Source: Cladocopium goreaui
Lineage: Eukaryota > Sar > Dinophyceae > Suessiales > Symbiodiniaceae
Reading direction: 5' to 3'
NCBI GenBank assembly: GCA_947184155.2
Contig: CAMXCT020000446.1
Location: forward strand, 964,280 to 1,028,279
DNA length: 64,000 nucleotides
Positions 37,140-48,842 of the stretch are shown piece by piece. The position numbers were made by a program, and so were the translations under genes. Every line of letters begins with the position of its first letter. The stretch's first letter is position 1. The notes under the pieces were generated by a model. It was not told the DNA's origin. It saw only the letters and a program-made list of their open reading frames with translations, and ran no database searches.

Positions 37140-37560
37140 TTGCCCCCCTCCACATTCTTCGACATCTCAACTTCCAAACATGCTCCGACACTGAGGTGTT
37201 TTGTACATTTGACTTCCAAATGTGCTTCGCGCCACAACGGCGTGCACTTTTCCGACATCTCAACTCTCAACTTCCAAAAGGGGTCCGACCATGGTGTGTT
37301 TTGTACCTTTGACTTGGAAATGTGCTTCGCGTGCAACTTTTCATCTCTCATCTGACCACATGGCTCCGCACCCGCCGCTTTAGTGAGCCTACTTTTCGAC
37401 CCTCCGGAGCTACAAATCATTGGAAAAACATAGTGTTTCGCGGCTTTCCTACCTTTTCGCGCACCTGCATCTTCTTTCTTCTGACTCTTCTGACTCTTTC
37501 TCTGACTCTTTTTCCATCTGTCCATATCGTCGGAAGTTTGACTTCTAAACTTCTTTCGAT
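37140..37560. repeat. Short copy of the 94 bp TGCTTCGCGCC repeat family
   Basis: Two units plus the same flank (CCGCCGCTTTAG...TCGGAAGTTTGACTTCTAAACTTC) as the array at 53522-54480. The - strand frame from 37525 continues through it into the decayed endonuclease-like gene, fusing repeat and gene text. Confidence 0.85.
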
Positions 37561-37846
37561 TATGTATATAATTTTTACGGATGAGATGGGTGAGATGGGT
37601 TGATGAGGTTGTTATGGTTTTATATGGTGATGCATGATGAAATGTATGCGATGAGGGGTTGTGATGATTTTATTTGTTGATTATGCATGTGATGATGCGT
37701 GGTGGGGTTAGGCATTTAACTGGGGGCTGACACTCTCTACCTCTTTTGGGAGTAGCGACCCTGACAAGAGTTCGTGGCCCATGTGAGTAGGGAACAGCCA
37801 CGGGTTTCATTAGGATTTAGGTTTTTTTCGGCCAATTTCTTTTGAG

Positions 37847-37924
37847 ACATACAACGCGGAGTTGCAAGAAATTGGATACACCCTGTCTGTTTGCGCCCAG
37901 TCCGGACCACCTCCACCGCGACCG
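37847..37924 (+). CDS. Exon of unidentified gene, 26 codons
   Basis: After TTCTTTTGAG; encodes TYNAELQEIGYTLSVCAQSG and PPPPRP, phase 0, and ends at a strong GTGAGA donor. Clear coding frame; family unknown. Confidence 0.5.
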
Positions 37925-38063
37925 GTGAGACCTATTGCTGCGATCCTGGTTCCACTGTGGCCGAGGGCAGGACAAACTGAGTCTCAGACATAGAGGATTC
38001 GATGAATCAATGGGTGTAGTTTGCTGGAAGTCCATATGACGGTCATTTCGATGTTGGCTTCAG

Positions 38064-38190
38064 TGTTGGCCAAAGCTGGTGATGGAGTTCTCCCAGGCTC
38101 CACCAGCAACTGGTCGTGCAGCAAGCACAGCCTTGGCCTTGGACATTGACCCTTGTAGCCTGGGACTTGCAACTTGCAAAAATGTGTTAT
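38064..38190 (+). CDS. Candidate exon of unidentified gene
   Basis: After GGCTTCAG. One frame reads WPKLVMEFSQAPPATGRAAS, then TALALDIDPCSLGLATCKN. A second frame is also open for the first half, so the choice is provisional. Confidence 0.35.
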
Positions 38191-38557
38191 CATCAGACGC
38201 TATCTCAAGCGTTCCGACATATTTCCAAACGTAAGGGTGGGCACTGGGCCAAATATACCAAGTAATATATATATATATACATATTATATAAAACACACAT
38301 ATATATATATATATATGAAAAACAAACACACACACACACACGATTTCCAGCAGTTTGACAACGAAGTGGCAGGCCATTCTTCCAATTCCACCATCGGACC
38401 GAAGAGATGAATGAACCAAACTGTGCCAGCTGTGCCAAGGGCCAAAGGAGACCGGTGAGACAACCCACAGGAGGTCATCAAAGGTCCGGCAAGACGTGGG
38501 AATTCTCAGAATTTGGGCAGGGTTGAAGCTAACAATACCCAGTACTTCCCAGTGGAT

Positions 38558-39019
38558 TTAGGCATCCAGGAAACTCAGAATACAAGGAGGAGGAGGATGC
38601 CTTTCCAAGTTGCTTAGGATAATGTCAGTAATTTGACATTGAGTAAATTGATATGATGCTGCCCCACCATTATCCTTCAGAAAAAAATCCTTAATCGTTC
38701 CAGCTAACCTGGAACTGGATTGTTGTGGGAACCAATAGCGCCAGGACATCACTGAACCACCGCGATGAAACTCTCCATAGAACCATGGTGTCCATGGTGT
38801 CTTGATTGTTTTGTTTGGCCGCGTTCCCCAAATGGCATCGGCCACGCAGCCGCCCAGGACGAATCGCAAGCGGTTGTTACCCAAGGCCGATGAAAGGGCT
38901 GTCGAAACGCGACATTTCACGCACTGAGGAGCAACAGACTTGTTCCAGAAACATACATCTGTCAAATATTCATCAAATGTACTCAAACGTTGAAAAGAAA
39001 CATCATTATGGTGCATCAT
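38558..39019 (-). CDS. Unassigned - strand open frame (153 codons)
   Basis: No stop for 153 codons; contains TPWFYGEFHRGGSVMSWRYW and GTIKDFFLKDNGGAASYQF. On + the same stretch holds a short exon-like frame (MASATQPPRTNRKRLLPKAD). I cannot decide which strand is coding. No family recognised. Confidence 0.3.
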   Translation of the reverse strand: MMHHNDVSFQRLSTFDEYLTDVCFWNKSVAPQCVKCRVSTALSSALGNNRLRFVLGGCVADAIWGTRPNKTIKTPWTPWFYGEFHRGGSVMSWRYWFPQQSSSRLAGTIKDFFLKDNGGAASYQFTQCQITDIILSNLERHPPPPCILSFLDA

Positions 39020-39710
39020 GCTGTACCTTTGGTTGTTACACCGAGAGCAGTAGATTTTGTGGACCCCTTTGATGGCCGCAGCTGTTGGTATTCCATGTGC
39101 ATGTGGTCATTATAACATTATGGCAGTACTACACTACAAGTAATTAGATTCATGATGTTCGCTATTCTTTAGACTTACGTGCTTTCACGCGGCTTCACAT
39201 TCGCCTTCAAAGTGTTTGTTGGAAGTCACATGTTTATCTATTCAATCACGGTACGCATCGTCATGACAATCATGACATAGTTCCCTGCCTTCGCGCTATG
39301 AGCCAAAATAATGGCACCCACAAATCGAATTCAGGTAATTCAGGGAATTCAGGCCCTCAAAATGGTGATTTCTGTGTCACGACCAATGCATCATTTTTCA
39401 TTCCCCAGTCTTGCGATTTCACCGCGCTGGCAGATGAATCGCTTGGATCCCTTAGCGGATCCACCTGCGTTGACTGAGTCTGACCTAGAGGTGCGGTGTT
39501 AGTGCGGATGCACGATTCACACGATGCTGATTGAGAATTGGGCTCACATTTTCATGTGATTGTACCTGTGTTCTCGCCATGGTGAGCCTTATGTATTAGA
39601 ATTGATTAGAATTGAGCCGTTATCCTGACATATCCTGACATATCCTGACATATCCTAAACTCTTATAGATGCTCAGGATATCTCAAGATATGCTCTAGCT
39701 CAGCATTCAG

Positions 39711-39840
39711 CTGTCTTGGTTGCTGGCACCGGCACCGGTGGATCCGCAGACGGGACTTCTGGACCTGGCCATGCGGGGCTTCATCCCACAGACGGCAGAT
39801 CTGACTCCGGCCATGGAGCGAGGCACGGCTCACGCCCCAG
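39711..39840 (+). CDS. Exon of unidentified gene
   Basis: After GCATTCAG, phase 0: LSWLLAPAPVDPQTGLLDLA, then MRGFIPQTADLTPAMERG. Good composition in one frame; a TA repeat follows. The end is approximate. Confidence 0.5.
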
Positions 39841-39990
39841 GAATTAGTTGGACAGTGATTAAAAATGCTGCGATATATATATATATATACATAGACATAG
39901 TATAGTATAGTATCATATAGCCAAATGATATCAAATGATGCCAAAATTTGCGAACCGCTGATGGGTCTGGGAAAATGATCCTGTTGTCAG

Positions 39991-40195
39991 GCATGCCTTG
40001 CTTAATGCAGCAGCCAGCTGCCTTCTACGATCAGGCTGCGTCGTTCAAACACACGGTCTGTTTGAGCGTACCTGTGGATCTGAAAGGAGATGTTTGCTTA
40101 AAACTTCATCGCCTGGCTGTTAGTTTTGATTCCCAAAGCAGTGCGCAGTGCTTCTTTCGCGTGTGCTTCATGCTGACTCTGTTTGGATCCCGCAG
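39991..40195 (+). CDS. Exon with a PTEN-type C2-like segment
   Basis: After TTGTTGTCAG, ends at CGCAG|GTGG. Reads PAAFYDQAASFKHTVCLSVP, then VDLKGDVCLKLHRLAV and CFFRVCFMLTLF. The pattern 'hydrophobic-x-x-P-x-x-x-x-GD-hydrophobic-x-hydrophobic-K-hydrophobic ... FR-x-x-F' is that of the C2 domain of PTEN, tensin, auxilin and some formins, where it binds membrane. Single-exon evidence, so tentative. Confidence 0.38.
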
Positions 40196-40323
40196 GTGGT
40201 ACCATGTTTCTTTATAGCCTGAAACTATGGGAATACAACACCTACTGGTTACTGTTGGTTGTTTCAACTATGTTTCTTTTCGATCTCTCATGATCCCCAA
40301 GTGACTTAATTTTTTTTGGATAG

Positions 40324-40417
40324 CTCAAGCACCAGATCTGCCCCTTTCACCAGGGCATGAAGCAGCTGCCGCGCTTAGATGAGGCTGAACATTTGGCGCA
40401 GGTGCGAAAAGGAACAG
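40324..40417 (+). CDS. Exon of unidentified gene
   Basis: After TTTGGATAG: LKHQICPFHQGMKQLPRLDE, then AEHLAQVRKGT, ending before GTGATGG (or earlier at GCGCAG|GTGCGA). Family unknown; next in order after the C2-like exon. Confidence 0.45.
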
Positions 40418-40559
40418 GTGATGGCAGCGAAACAGCTGTTCTTCGCTCAAATAAACAATCAAGTGGTGTTTTCTTGCTGGCAAATTATAATTATAGGATA
40501 TTATAGGTACTCATTGGCTATGTAAGTTATATGTTTCCATTGTATCCCCATAGTGGTTG

Positions 40560-40930
40560 GTTATTAATGGTTACTAATGGTTATTATATTATACTGTATA
40601 CTGTATCATATTGTATTGGAATATATTATATTACATTACATTACATTATTATATTATATTATGTTATGTTATGTTATATTATATTATATTATATCAGATA
40701 TTTTCATCATTTTGTTTTACATTGTATCATTGTATTGCTTTATTTTATATTATATTACATTTTGTTTTACATTATACTGCTTTATATTATATTATAGTAT
40801 GTTATATTACATTACATTCTGTTATACTATACTATACAATATTATTTTTTTTATTAAACTATATTATAATATAGTGTATATCATATATAAACATATATGT
40901 ACATACTTCATATATATATATATTATACAT
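40560..40930. repeat. AT-rich TTATA/TTACAT low-complexity tract
   Basis: Dense TTATAT, TTACAT and TGTTAT units merging into TA repeats to about 41000. Long Tyr/Ile-rich frames here come from composition. Confidence 0.85.
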
Positions 40931-41042
40931 ATACCACATGAATGAAAATATGTGCATACCACACACACACACATGTATATATATATATATATACACAGTA
41001 CATACTGTACCCCCAAATCTTCCCGGTGATATCGCCTTGCAG

Positions 41043-41116
41043 GTGAAACTGGACCTGCGCGCGCACATCTTGCGAACGCTTGCTCCACCTGAGGACCAGG
41101 GAATTGCTGCATTGAG
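41043..41116 (+). CDS. Exon of unidentified gene
   Basis: After CGCCTTGCAG: VKLDLRAHILRTLAPPEDQG, then IAAL, ending at TTGAG|GTCAGT. Clean GT-AG signals on both sides. Confidence 0.52.
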
Positions 41117-41389
41117 GTCAGTGGCTGCCCACACATCGTTTTCACAGATATAGACACACTATCTATATACTCTATATACTAGTATGCGTGTATAATTGTG
41201 TCTATCTATATATATATGGTATACATCCCACATGTGTAGTAAATCGATCATTACTTATTATGTAGATAATGCTATATTTTAGGATGATACTTGATTGGCG
41301 AGTTCTAGATGGACACAGAGTAAGGAGTCCTTCAGCTCAATGGTGGGGAGGCTTTTGATGTTGACGTTGGGTATGGACCACCCTTTCAG

Positions 41390-41471
41390 GTTTTGTTGAT
41401 GAGTCCGTTGCGCAACTTCAGTGCGATTCAGGCAGATGAGCTACTAATAGCCTACAACCATTTGCAAACAG
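41390..41471 (+). CDS. Exon of unidentified gene
   Basis: After CCCTTTCAG: VLLMSPLRNFSAIQADELLI, then AYNHLQT, ending at AACAG|GTTTTC. Amphipathic helical content; family not recognised. Confidence 0.55.
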
Positions 41472-42575
41472 GTTTTCACATAGGTTTTCATGGTTTAATT
41501 AATGCAAGGATTGACGCATTTTAGTTTCAGTGGAAAATGACGTCCTCCAGGAGATCCCTGCACAGAGTGACTCTTTCAAGGCCTCTGATTCGGAAGGAAA
41601 TAAAACGGGGGAAAATATGATGTACTCCCTTCAGACAAAAATTGACATGTGGGCCTGGAAGAGGATTTTTCTGATGAGCATGGCATTTTTGTTGTGTCAT
41701 CTTTGTATTCTTGTGGTGTAAACTCTAAAACGGAACCAAGAGTGGACCAAAGACCATGCTATACCATGCTTTTGCGCAAGTGGAACATAAAGAGTACTGC
41801 TGACGAATGAGATCCCGATCCCTTTTGATGACCTCCCACTAGTCATAAGATGTTTTTCTATCTACAGTAACATGTGAGAGTGGTTCAATCCAGTCCACAG
41901 ATCAATCGACCTTTCCTTCGATGCATTTTCTACTTAGCATCATCTTGATCAAGTGATGATTTCCAGCTCCACAATTTGGTAGACCCTGCAGACTAGAAAG
42001 CAATACTTGCAGAACTTACATGCATACTACTAGCGAAAGAAGTCGTGACTGCCAGGCTCATCCTCGGCTACCGCCCCTGTATGGGCACTTGGAATCCAAG
42101 CGACATGTGCGATGCAGCAAATGGTGGCACAGCTGCTTCAGACTCTTTCTTGAGAAACCTTTGAGCCACTTTAAACGCCACGCATCAGTGCAGAGCACAG
42201 ATGCCACTGACATATTATGAAATGTGCGTATTGCAGCATAGAAATAGTATGTCATGATGTGGGCTTCTACCATCCTCTGCTTATCTCTGTTGGTACTCTC
42301 CATATTTTCCCAGCCATGGGATCGACCCTCGGCCTAGGCCTGGGCGACCGCCAAACGCCATGCCCGCAAGTGCAATGAAGCTTGACGGCAGGTGATACAT
42401 GGTGATACAGAAAGCTAATGTCGATTTTGATATACATTATCTATCATTATCTTATATGTGTCGTATAATTATAATATATAAAGATAAGATAAGATAAGTG
42501 TCTATTTTAGTATATTTCTCTATCAGGTTCTCGTATTTGCATGGAGTCCATTTAATTCGCTTCTTCCATTTTGAG

Positions 42576-42654
42576 GCCCGCGCTTCCCTCTGGCCCTGGT
42601 GCCGGATCAGTGGCGGAGGCAGCTAGGAAGTGCGAGTCCTTCATCAAGCGACCA
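42576..42654 (+). CDS. Exon of unidentified gene
   Basis: After CATTTTGAG: PALPSGPGAGSVAEAARKCE, then SFIKRP, ending in phase 0 at CCA|GTTTGA. Joins in frame to the next exon. Confidence 0.55.
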
Positions 42655-42746
42655 GTTTGACCATCGAAGCCAATTTGTTGCACTACCCAGTCAGGAGCAT
42701 GTGGAAGAATTGTTTTGCCCCCCACATACCCCACTTGCCATGCGAG

Positions 42747-42855
42747 GCCTATGGCACTTTCTGTACAGAGCTCTTGGAAGCTGTGGACGTGGCAGACCTT
42801 TCTGCAGAGGCAGGAAATGCGGGGTTGGCAACTATCAAAACTCCCATTTCCAGAG
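42747..42855 (+). CDS. Exon of unidentified gene
   Basis: After CATGCGAG, phase 0: AYGTFCTELLEAVDVADLSA, then EAGNAGLATIKTPISR, ending at CCAGAG|GTTTGC. Joined to 42654 it gives ...SFIKRP-AYGTFCTELLEAV. Strong single-frame coding signal; no family recognised. A possible last exon lies at 42992-43080 (GLASTTYTGAGSVDW to a TGA). Confidence 0.58.
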
Positions 42856-43696
42856 GTTTGCGATTGAGAACATGACCCTCAAATAGGCACACCCTCAAAT
42901 AGACGGACTTTTATTTGTAACGAATCAAATCCCTGTTGTCTCCCACCAATGGGTTTGTTGGAACAATGATCCTGTTCCCCTGCATCACAAGGTCCCGGCC
43001 TTGCCTCCACCACCTACACAGGCGCTGGGAGTGTAGACTGGACGTTATTACACTATCTGACAGTTGTGTTTTATGATGTTTTATGACATTTATACAATGT
43101 GTCGCAGTTTGCACGGAGAAATCCTGGGCCTGGTTTAGAGGCATTTAGAGGAAAACATAGAGAGTGTGTGTGTGTGTGTGCGTGTTGGTAATCCAAAGGC
43201 TTGGATAGAGCATAGATTTGGGCCGGTTGCTACCAAGGTCACTGGATTCCCTTTCCAATCATTTATGTTTGGACACTGGAGGCTAGATTAACAGAACTAG
43301 CAGGCGCTATCTTCCGCCCTTGGTATTCTCCAGTTGTTGGGTGTGGGTGCCAGAACATGGCCTCACACTTGGCTCCGCTGCTAGCTATGCGTTTTCCGCT
43401 GACACCAGCATCCTCAAAGAGGTGTTTTTTTTTTTTGTGGCACAAAGTATCTAGAGAGCGCGGGGGGCGCTCCCTGGCAAATGTTGCATCGCTAGTGCAG
43501 CAGAAGGCGCATTCCTGCAGAGCAGGCTCCGCCAAAGTATACACATATACTGTAACATATGTGTGTATAATATATAGGAGGACCACTCGCTTGTACACAT
43601 GAGTTTCCCCGCTTGTACACGTGACTTTCTCCTCGCTTGTGCACCTGAAGTTTTGCTGCAGGCATGGTACGTTGTCATAAAAGTGTGATAGTAGGG

Positions 43697-43982
43697 GAAG
43701 CGACGATCTTACCGTGTAGCAGCAAGTATGTCGAACATAAACCAGAAGATCTAACACCGTATGTAGCATGACGGCTTGCTGCGATTGTTCTCCAACATGT
43801 TTAAGCATTGATGACTGCTTGGACTTCTGAACTTCCACCCGTTAACCTTTCAGAGTGTCGTGAAGAGAAGATCTTACAGAGTAGCATCAAGTGTGTATGC
43901 ACATGAAACAGAAGATCTAACACTGTAGCCTGTAGCATTTCTGCAATTGCAATCCAACATGTCTAGGCATTGACTGCTGCTT
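43697..43982. repeat. Diverged tandem duplication, ~125 bp units 160 bp apart
   Basis: 43697-43822 and 43858-43982 share GAAGATCTAACAC, CAGAAGATCTAAC, CCAACATGT and GCATTGA...TGCTGCTT in the same order. Just upstream, GCTTGTACACRTGA is repeated three times at 43588-43645. Confidence 0.75.
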
Positions 43983-43984
43983 GC

Positions 43985-44425
43985 CCATTGCTTTGTAGGG
44001 CAGAGGGGGGGAAGATTTAAATTGTAGGGCAGAGGGGCGGAGGTTTAAACAATGTCTTAGCATGCTGATCAGTGCTTTGTAGGGCAGAGGAGGGGAACAT
44101 TCAAATAATGACCTAGCATGTGGCCCACTGCTTTGTACGGCAGAGGGGGGGGAAGATTCAAATCATGACTTAGCATGTAGCCCATTGCTTTGTAGGGCAG
44201 AGGGGAAGATTTGAATAATGATTTAGCATGTTGCCCATTGCTTTGTAGGGCAGAAGCGAAGAAGATTTTAATAATGACTTAGCATGTAGCCCATTGCTTT
44301 GTTGGGGAGAGGGCGAAGTATGTGTGCGCAAGTGAGGGGAAAGTATGTGTGCGTGTGCGCAAGTGAGGGGATGTGCGCAAGTGAGGGGAGAGTTGTGTGC
44401 GCAAGTGAGGGGTTTGCCAATATAT
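43985..44425. repeat. ~55 bp tandem repeat, then GTGTGCGCAAGTGAGGGG repeat
   Basis: GCTTTGTAGGGCAGAG recurs at about 43990, 44073, 44130, 44187, 44240 and 44296 with CATGTAGCCCATT and ATAATGACTTAG between. From 44320 four copies of CGCAAGTGAGGGG follow. Confidence 0.88.
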
Positions 44426-44560
44426 ACATGTGTATAAATACACATGTATAAATAAATAAATATAAATAAATAAAATAAATAAATAAATAAATATATATAT
44501 ATATACACATAATATGTACATGCAGGCACACACACACACACATATATATATATTATGGCC
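44426..44560. repeat. AAAT/TA/CA low-complexity tract
   Basis: TAAATAAATAAA, TATATA and ACACAC runs. Confidence 0.9.
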
Positions 44561-44724
44561 TTCCCCTTTCGCATTTTCGCTTTGAGGCAGAGATCGAGGC
44601 GGCGGCCGTCACCCGGATCTCTGCTTCGTGGCGGGGGTGCTGCCAGCGGAGAAGGCGTGGCTGGAGCTTGGTGTAGACTCCCTAAGGTGTTGTATCTATC
44701 TTTGTATATGGAGGTTTCCTGAAA

Positions 44725-44806
44725 TAGGGATACCCCCAAATCATCCATTTTAATGGTATGTTCTATCATAAACCGTCCATTTGGGGGTACCCCCATTTAT
44801 GGAACC
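44725..44806. repeat. Inverted repeat around GGGTACCCCCAAAT
   Basis: GGGATACCCCCAAATC on the left pairs with CATTTGGGGGTACCCCC on the right across about 50 bases. Possible foldback element; ends not defined. Confidence 0.6.
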
Positions 44807-45115
44807 CCCCATATATGTATATACGGGATATATGTATGACATATGACTTAGATATGAATATGATGTATGTGATATGTATATGGCCAAAGGAAGCTTAGTT
44901 AGAAAATTTCCGAGTGGACAATTGTCTGTCATGGTCGGGATTTTCCACCATCATGTCAACCACATCATCATGTCAACCACATCATCATGTCAACCACCCA
45001 TCATCAAGTAGTTGGGAAGTGTGACAGCTCGGAAGCGTGTGAATTCAGGGCTGAAAGCGCCCTCGGGCGCGAAACCTAGTGTTTTTTCCATTCTGCACGC
45101 AGGAGGCGTTTTTTT

Positions 45116-45400
45116 ATTTTCGAAAAAGCAGCCACTTGCAGCCACTTGAGCAGCCACTTGTAGCCAGCAGCAAAATTGTCAATTCCAGCCGGGGCACATT
45201 TTTCACCGGAGAATTTTCAACACTCTCCGGTGGAAGGCGCCGGAAAAGTTTGATTATCCTCCGGTGGAAGCCAAGTGGCTGCAAGTGGCTGCACTGTTCA
45301 AGTGGCTGTTCAAGTGGCTGTTCAAGTGGCTGCTCTGGGCAAGTGGCTGTAAGTGGCTGCTCTGGGCAAGTGGCTGCAAGTGGCTCCAAGTGGCTGCTCT
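45116..45400. repeat. CAAGTGGCTG array, left
   Basis: CAGCCACTTG units on one side (45129-45170) and CAAGTGGCTG units (45277-45395) on the other, so the two halves are inverted. Frames on both strands are open because of the repeat. Confidence 0.85.
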
Positions 45401-45419
45401 TAGCTTTCGCTTGGGACTT

Positions 45420-48400
45420 CCAGAAGGCTCTTGATGCTACGCTCTTAACTCCAACACGTTCTTGATGCTGCTCTCTGGGCTTTCTTGTGGAACTTCCAGC
45501 AGGCTCCTTCAAGTTACGCTCTTAATGCTAGGCTCTTCATTCCAACATCCTCCATGCTCTTGACTTCACGCCCCTAACTTTCTCTTGACACATTTGTGCT
45601 CTTGATGCTAGCCTCTTGGCTTGCCCTTGGAATTTGAAAGCGCTTTTGATGCAACGCTCTTAGCTCCAACACACTTCTGATGCTACGCTCTTTTTCTGGC
45701 TCCTGAAGCTGTCCGGCAAGCTCTTGATGCTACCCTCTTAACCTTCTTATTGGGACGCTCTTAACCTTCTCCTGGAAGATTCCAGCATGCTATTGATGCT
45801 TGCCTCTTGGCTTTCTTTTTCCTTGGAAGTTCAACGCTCTCTTGATTCTATGTTCTTAGCTGGTTCTTGGTACATACCAGCATGCTGTTCGTGCTACGCA
45901 TTTAGTTTTCCCTTGGAACTTCCAACACGCTCTTGGTGTTACTCTCTTAACTGTCTCTTGGGCTTTCCAGAAAGCTCTTAATGCTAAGCCCTTAACTCGA
46001 ACATGCTCTTGATGCTACGCTCTTAACTCTTAATCTTCTTTTGAACATTTTTGAACCATTCATTCTCTTGATGCTAGTCTCCTGGCTTGCCCTTGGAACT
46101 TTGAAAGTGCTTTTGATGCTACGCCCTTTTCTTTGCCTGCAGCAGTCCGCCAAGCTCTTCATGCTACGCGCTTAACTTTTTCTTAGAACTTATAACACTC
46201 TCTGGTGTCTGAGCCTTCCCCTGGAACATTCCAACATGCTCTTGATGCTACTCTCTTAGCTTTCTTTTTGGCCTGCCAAAACGCTCTTAATGATAAGCTC
46301 TTAGCTCCAACGCTCTCTTGATGCTCGCTCTCAACCTTCCGTTGAAAAATCATGCTTTTGATGCTGGCCTCATGACTTGCCCTTGGAGGAATTTTGAAAG
46401 CACGTTTGATGCTACGCTCTTAACCCCAACACACTTCTGATGCTACGCTCTTTTCCTTCTCCTGAAGCAGCCTGGCAAGCTCTTGATGCTACTCCACGAC
46501 GGGCTCTTAACTTCCTCTTGAATTTTCCAACACGCTCTTACTGCTAGGCTCTTGATTCCAACATGCTCTTGAACATTCGGCAAGCTCTTGATGCTGCGCT
46601 TTCAACTTTCTTTGACTTGTTCATGGGATGTCGAAAGCCTTCTTGATGCTACCCGCCTAGCATTCTCTTGGAGCATTCCAGCGCGCTCCTGACCCCACAC
46701 TGTTAACTCCGACGCGCTGTGAATGTTACCCTCTTAACTTTCCCTTGGGCTTTCCAACTCTCTCTTGATGGTAGGCTCCTAACTTTTTCTTGGAACATTC
46801 TGCCGCACTCTTGATACTACGCTCTTGGTGCTGGCCTCCTGATTCGCTCTTGAAATTTAAAGGCTCTCTTGATGCTGGACTCTGAACTCCCACGCGCTGA
46901 CGCTCTTGATGATGCGCTCTTCCGTTTCTCTTGGCGCGAATGGCAAGGTCTTGCTGCTACGCTCTAAGGTTTCTGTCGGAAATTCCAACATCTCTCTTCA
47001 TGCTACGCATTGAGTTTTCCTGGAGCATTCCAGCAGGCTCTTGATGTTGCGCTCCTGGCTTTATCTTGGAACCAGCACGCTCTTTTTGCAACGCTCTTAA
47101 CTCCAACGCGCGCTTCATCGCTCTCAACGCTCTCTTGGAACTTCAACATTCTCTTGATTCCACTTACCTTGGTCTTGTTACGCTCTTAGCGTTCTCTTGG
47201 AAATTCCCACACTCTCTTGATGCCACGCAAACTGCATTCCAGCAGGCTCTTGATGCTACGCTCTTGGCTTCCTCTTGGAACAGTCCAGCACGCTCTTGTT
47301 GCCACGCCCTTGACTCCAACACGCCCTTCATGCTACGCTCTGAACTTTCTCGTGGTACGTCAGCACTCTCTTCATGCTTTGATTTGAACCTTCTCTTGAA
47401 ACAGCCCAACACGCTCTTGACGCTACGCTCCACCACGGTCTTGATTCTACGGTCTTAGCTTCCTCTTGGACTTTCCAACATGCTCTTGATGCTAAGCTCT
47501 TAATTCCAACATGCTCCTGATTCCACGCCCCTAACTTTCGCCTGAAACATTCCAACTCGCTCTTGTTGCCACTCTCTTAGCTTTCTCTTTGACTTGCCAA
47601 AACGCAAGCTCTTGATGCTACCCTCTTGGCTTTCTCTTGGCACATTCCAGCAAGCTCTTGTTGCCACGCTCTGAACTTTCTCCTGGAACATTCCAGCAAG
47701 CTCTTGATGCTACGCTCCGCGATGCTCTTGATGCCACGCTCTTCATTTCCTCTTGGGCTTTCCCACTCGCTCTTGACGCTAGGCTCTTGATTCCAACATG
47801 CTCTTGCTTCACGCCCCTAGCTTTCTCTTGACAGAGAGTCATGCTCTTGATGCTAGCCTCCTGACTTGCCCTTGGATTTTTGAAAGCACGTTTGATGCTA
47901 CGCTCTTAACTCCAAGACACTTCTGATGCTACGTTTTTTCTTTCTCCTGAAGCAGTCCTGCAAGCTCTTGATGCTACCCTCTAAACTTTCTCTTGGAACT
48001 TCCAACGCTCTCTTGATGCCACGCTCTTATAGCCCTCCCCTGGAACTTCCAACTCTCTCTTGATGCTACGCTCTTAGCCCTCTCCTGGAAGATTCCAGCA
48101 TGCTCTTGATGCTACCCTCTAAACTTTCTCTTAGAACTTCCAACGCAGTCTTGATGCCACGCTCTTATAGCCCTCCCCTGGAACTTCCAACTCTCACTTG
48201 ATGCTACGCTCTTAGCCTACTCCTGGAACATTCCAGCATGCTCTTGATGCTACCTTCTTGGCTTTCTCTTGGCACATTCCAGCAAGCTCTTGTTGCCACG
48301 CTCTGAACTTCTCCTGGAGCATGCCAGCAGGCTTTGCACGGAACCCTCTTGTCTTTCTGTTGGAAAATTCCGCACGCTGTTGATGCTTTGCTCCCAGCTG

Positions 48401-48605
48401 GTCTCCTGGAAAACTTCCGCGCGCACTGTCTTGATTTCAGCACTCTTGATTCTACTCAGAACTCCAACCTACTCTTGATGCTACCCTCTTGGCTTTCGCC
48501 TGGACCATTACAGAGCACTCTTGATGCTACATTCATGGATTTCTTCTGTAACATGCCAGCACACCCCTGATGCTACGCGCTCAACCCCAACACGCTCTTG
48601 ATGTA
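45420..48605. repeat. 3.2 kb degenerate repeat (GCTCTTGATGCTACGCTCTTAACT family)
   Basis: Dozens of diverged units of roughly 45-60 bp built from CTCTTGATGCTACGCTCTT, TTTCTCTTGGAAC and TTCCAACACGCTC or TTCCAGCATGCTC. Units differ by several per cent to tens of per cent, so the array is old or under strong gene-conversion-free decay. On - it reads as short repeats such as SRACWNVPRESSE. No gene inside. Confidence 0.9.
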
Positions 48606-48842
48606 CGCAAGTGGCTGCAAGTGGCTGCTCAAGTGGCTGCTCAAGTGGCTGTTCAAGTGGCTGCTCAAGTGGCTGCCCGTGGCTGCTCAAGTGGCTGTTC
48701 AAGTGGCTGCTCTGGGCAAGTGGCCAAGTGGGCGCAAGTGGCTGCGCAAGTGGCTGCGCAAGTGGCTGCGCAAGTGGCTGCGCAAGTGGCTGCGCAAGTG
48801 GCTGCGCAAGTGGCTGCGCAAGTGGCTGCGCAAGTGGCTGCT
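48606..48842. repeat. CAAGTGGCTG array, right (near-perfect 12 bp units)
   Basis: (CTCAAGTGGCTG)n and then at least eight exact GCAAGTGGCTGC units from 48733. Same motif and orientation as the right half of the left array, so the 3.2 kb repeat is bracketed by it. Confidence 0.92.
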
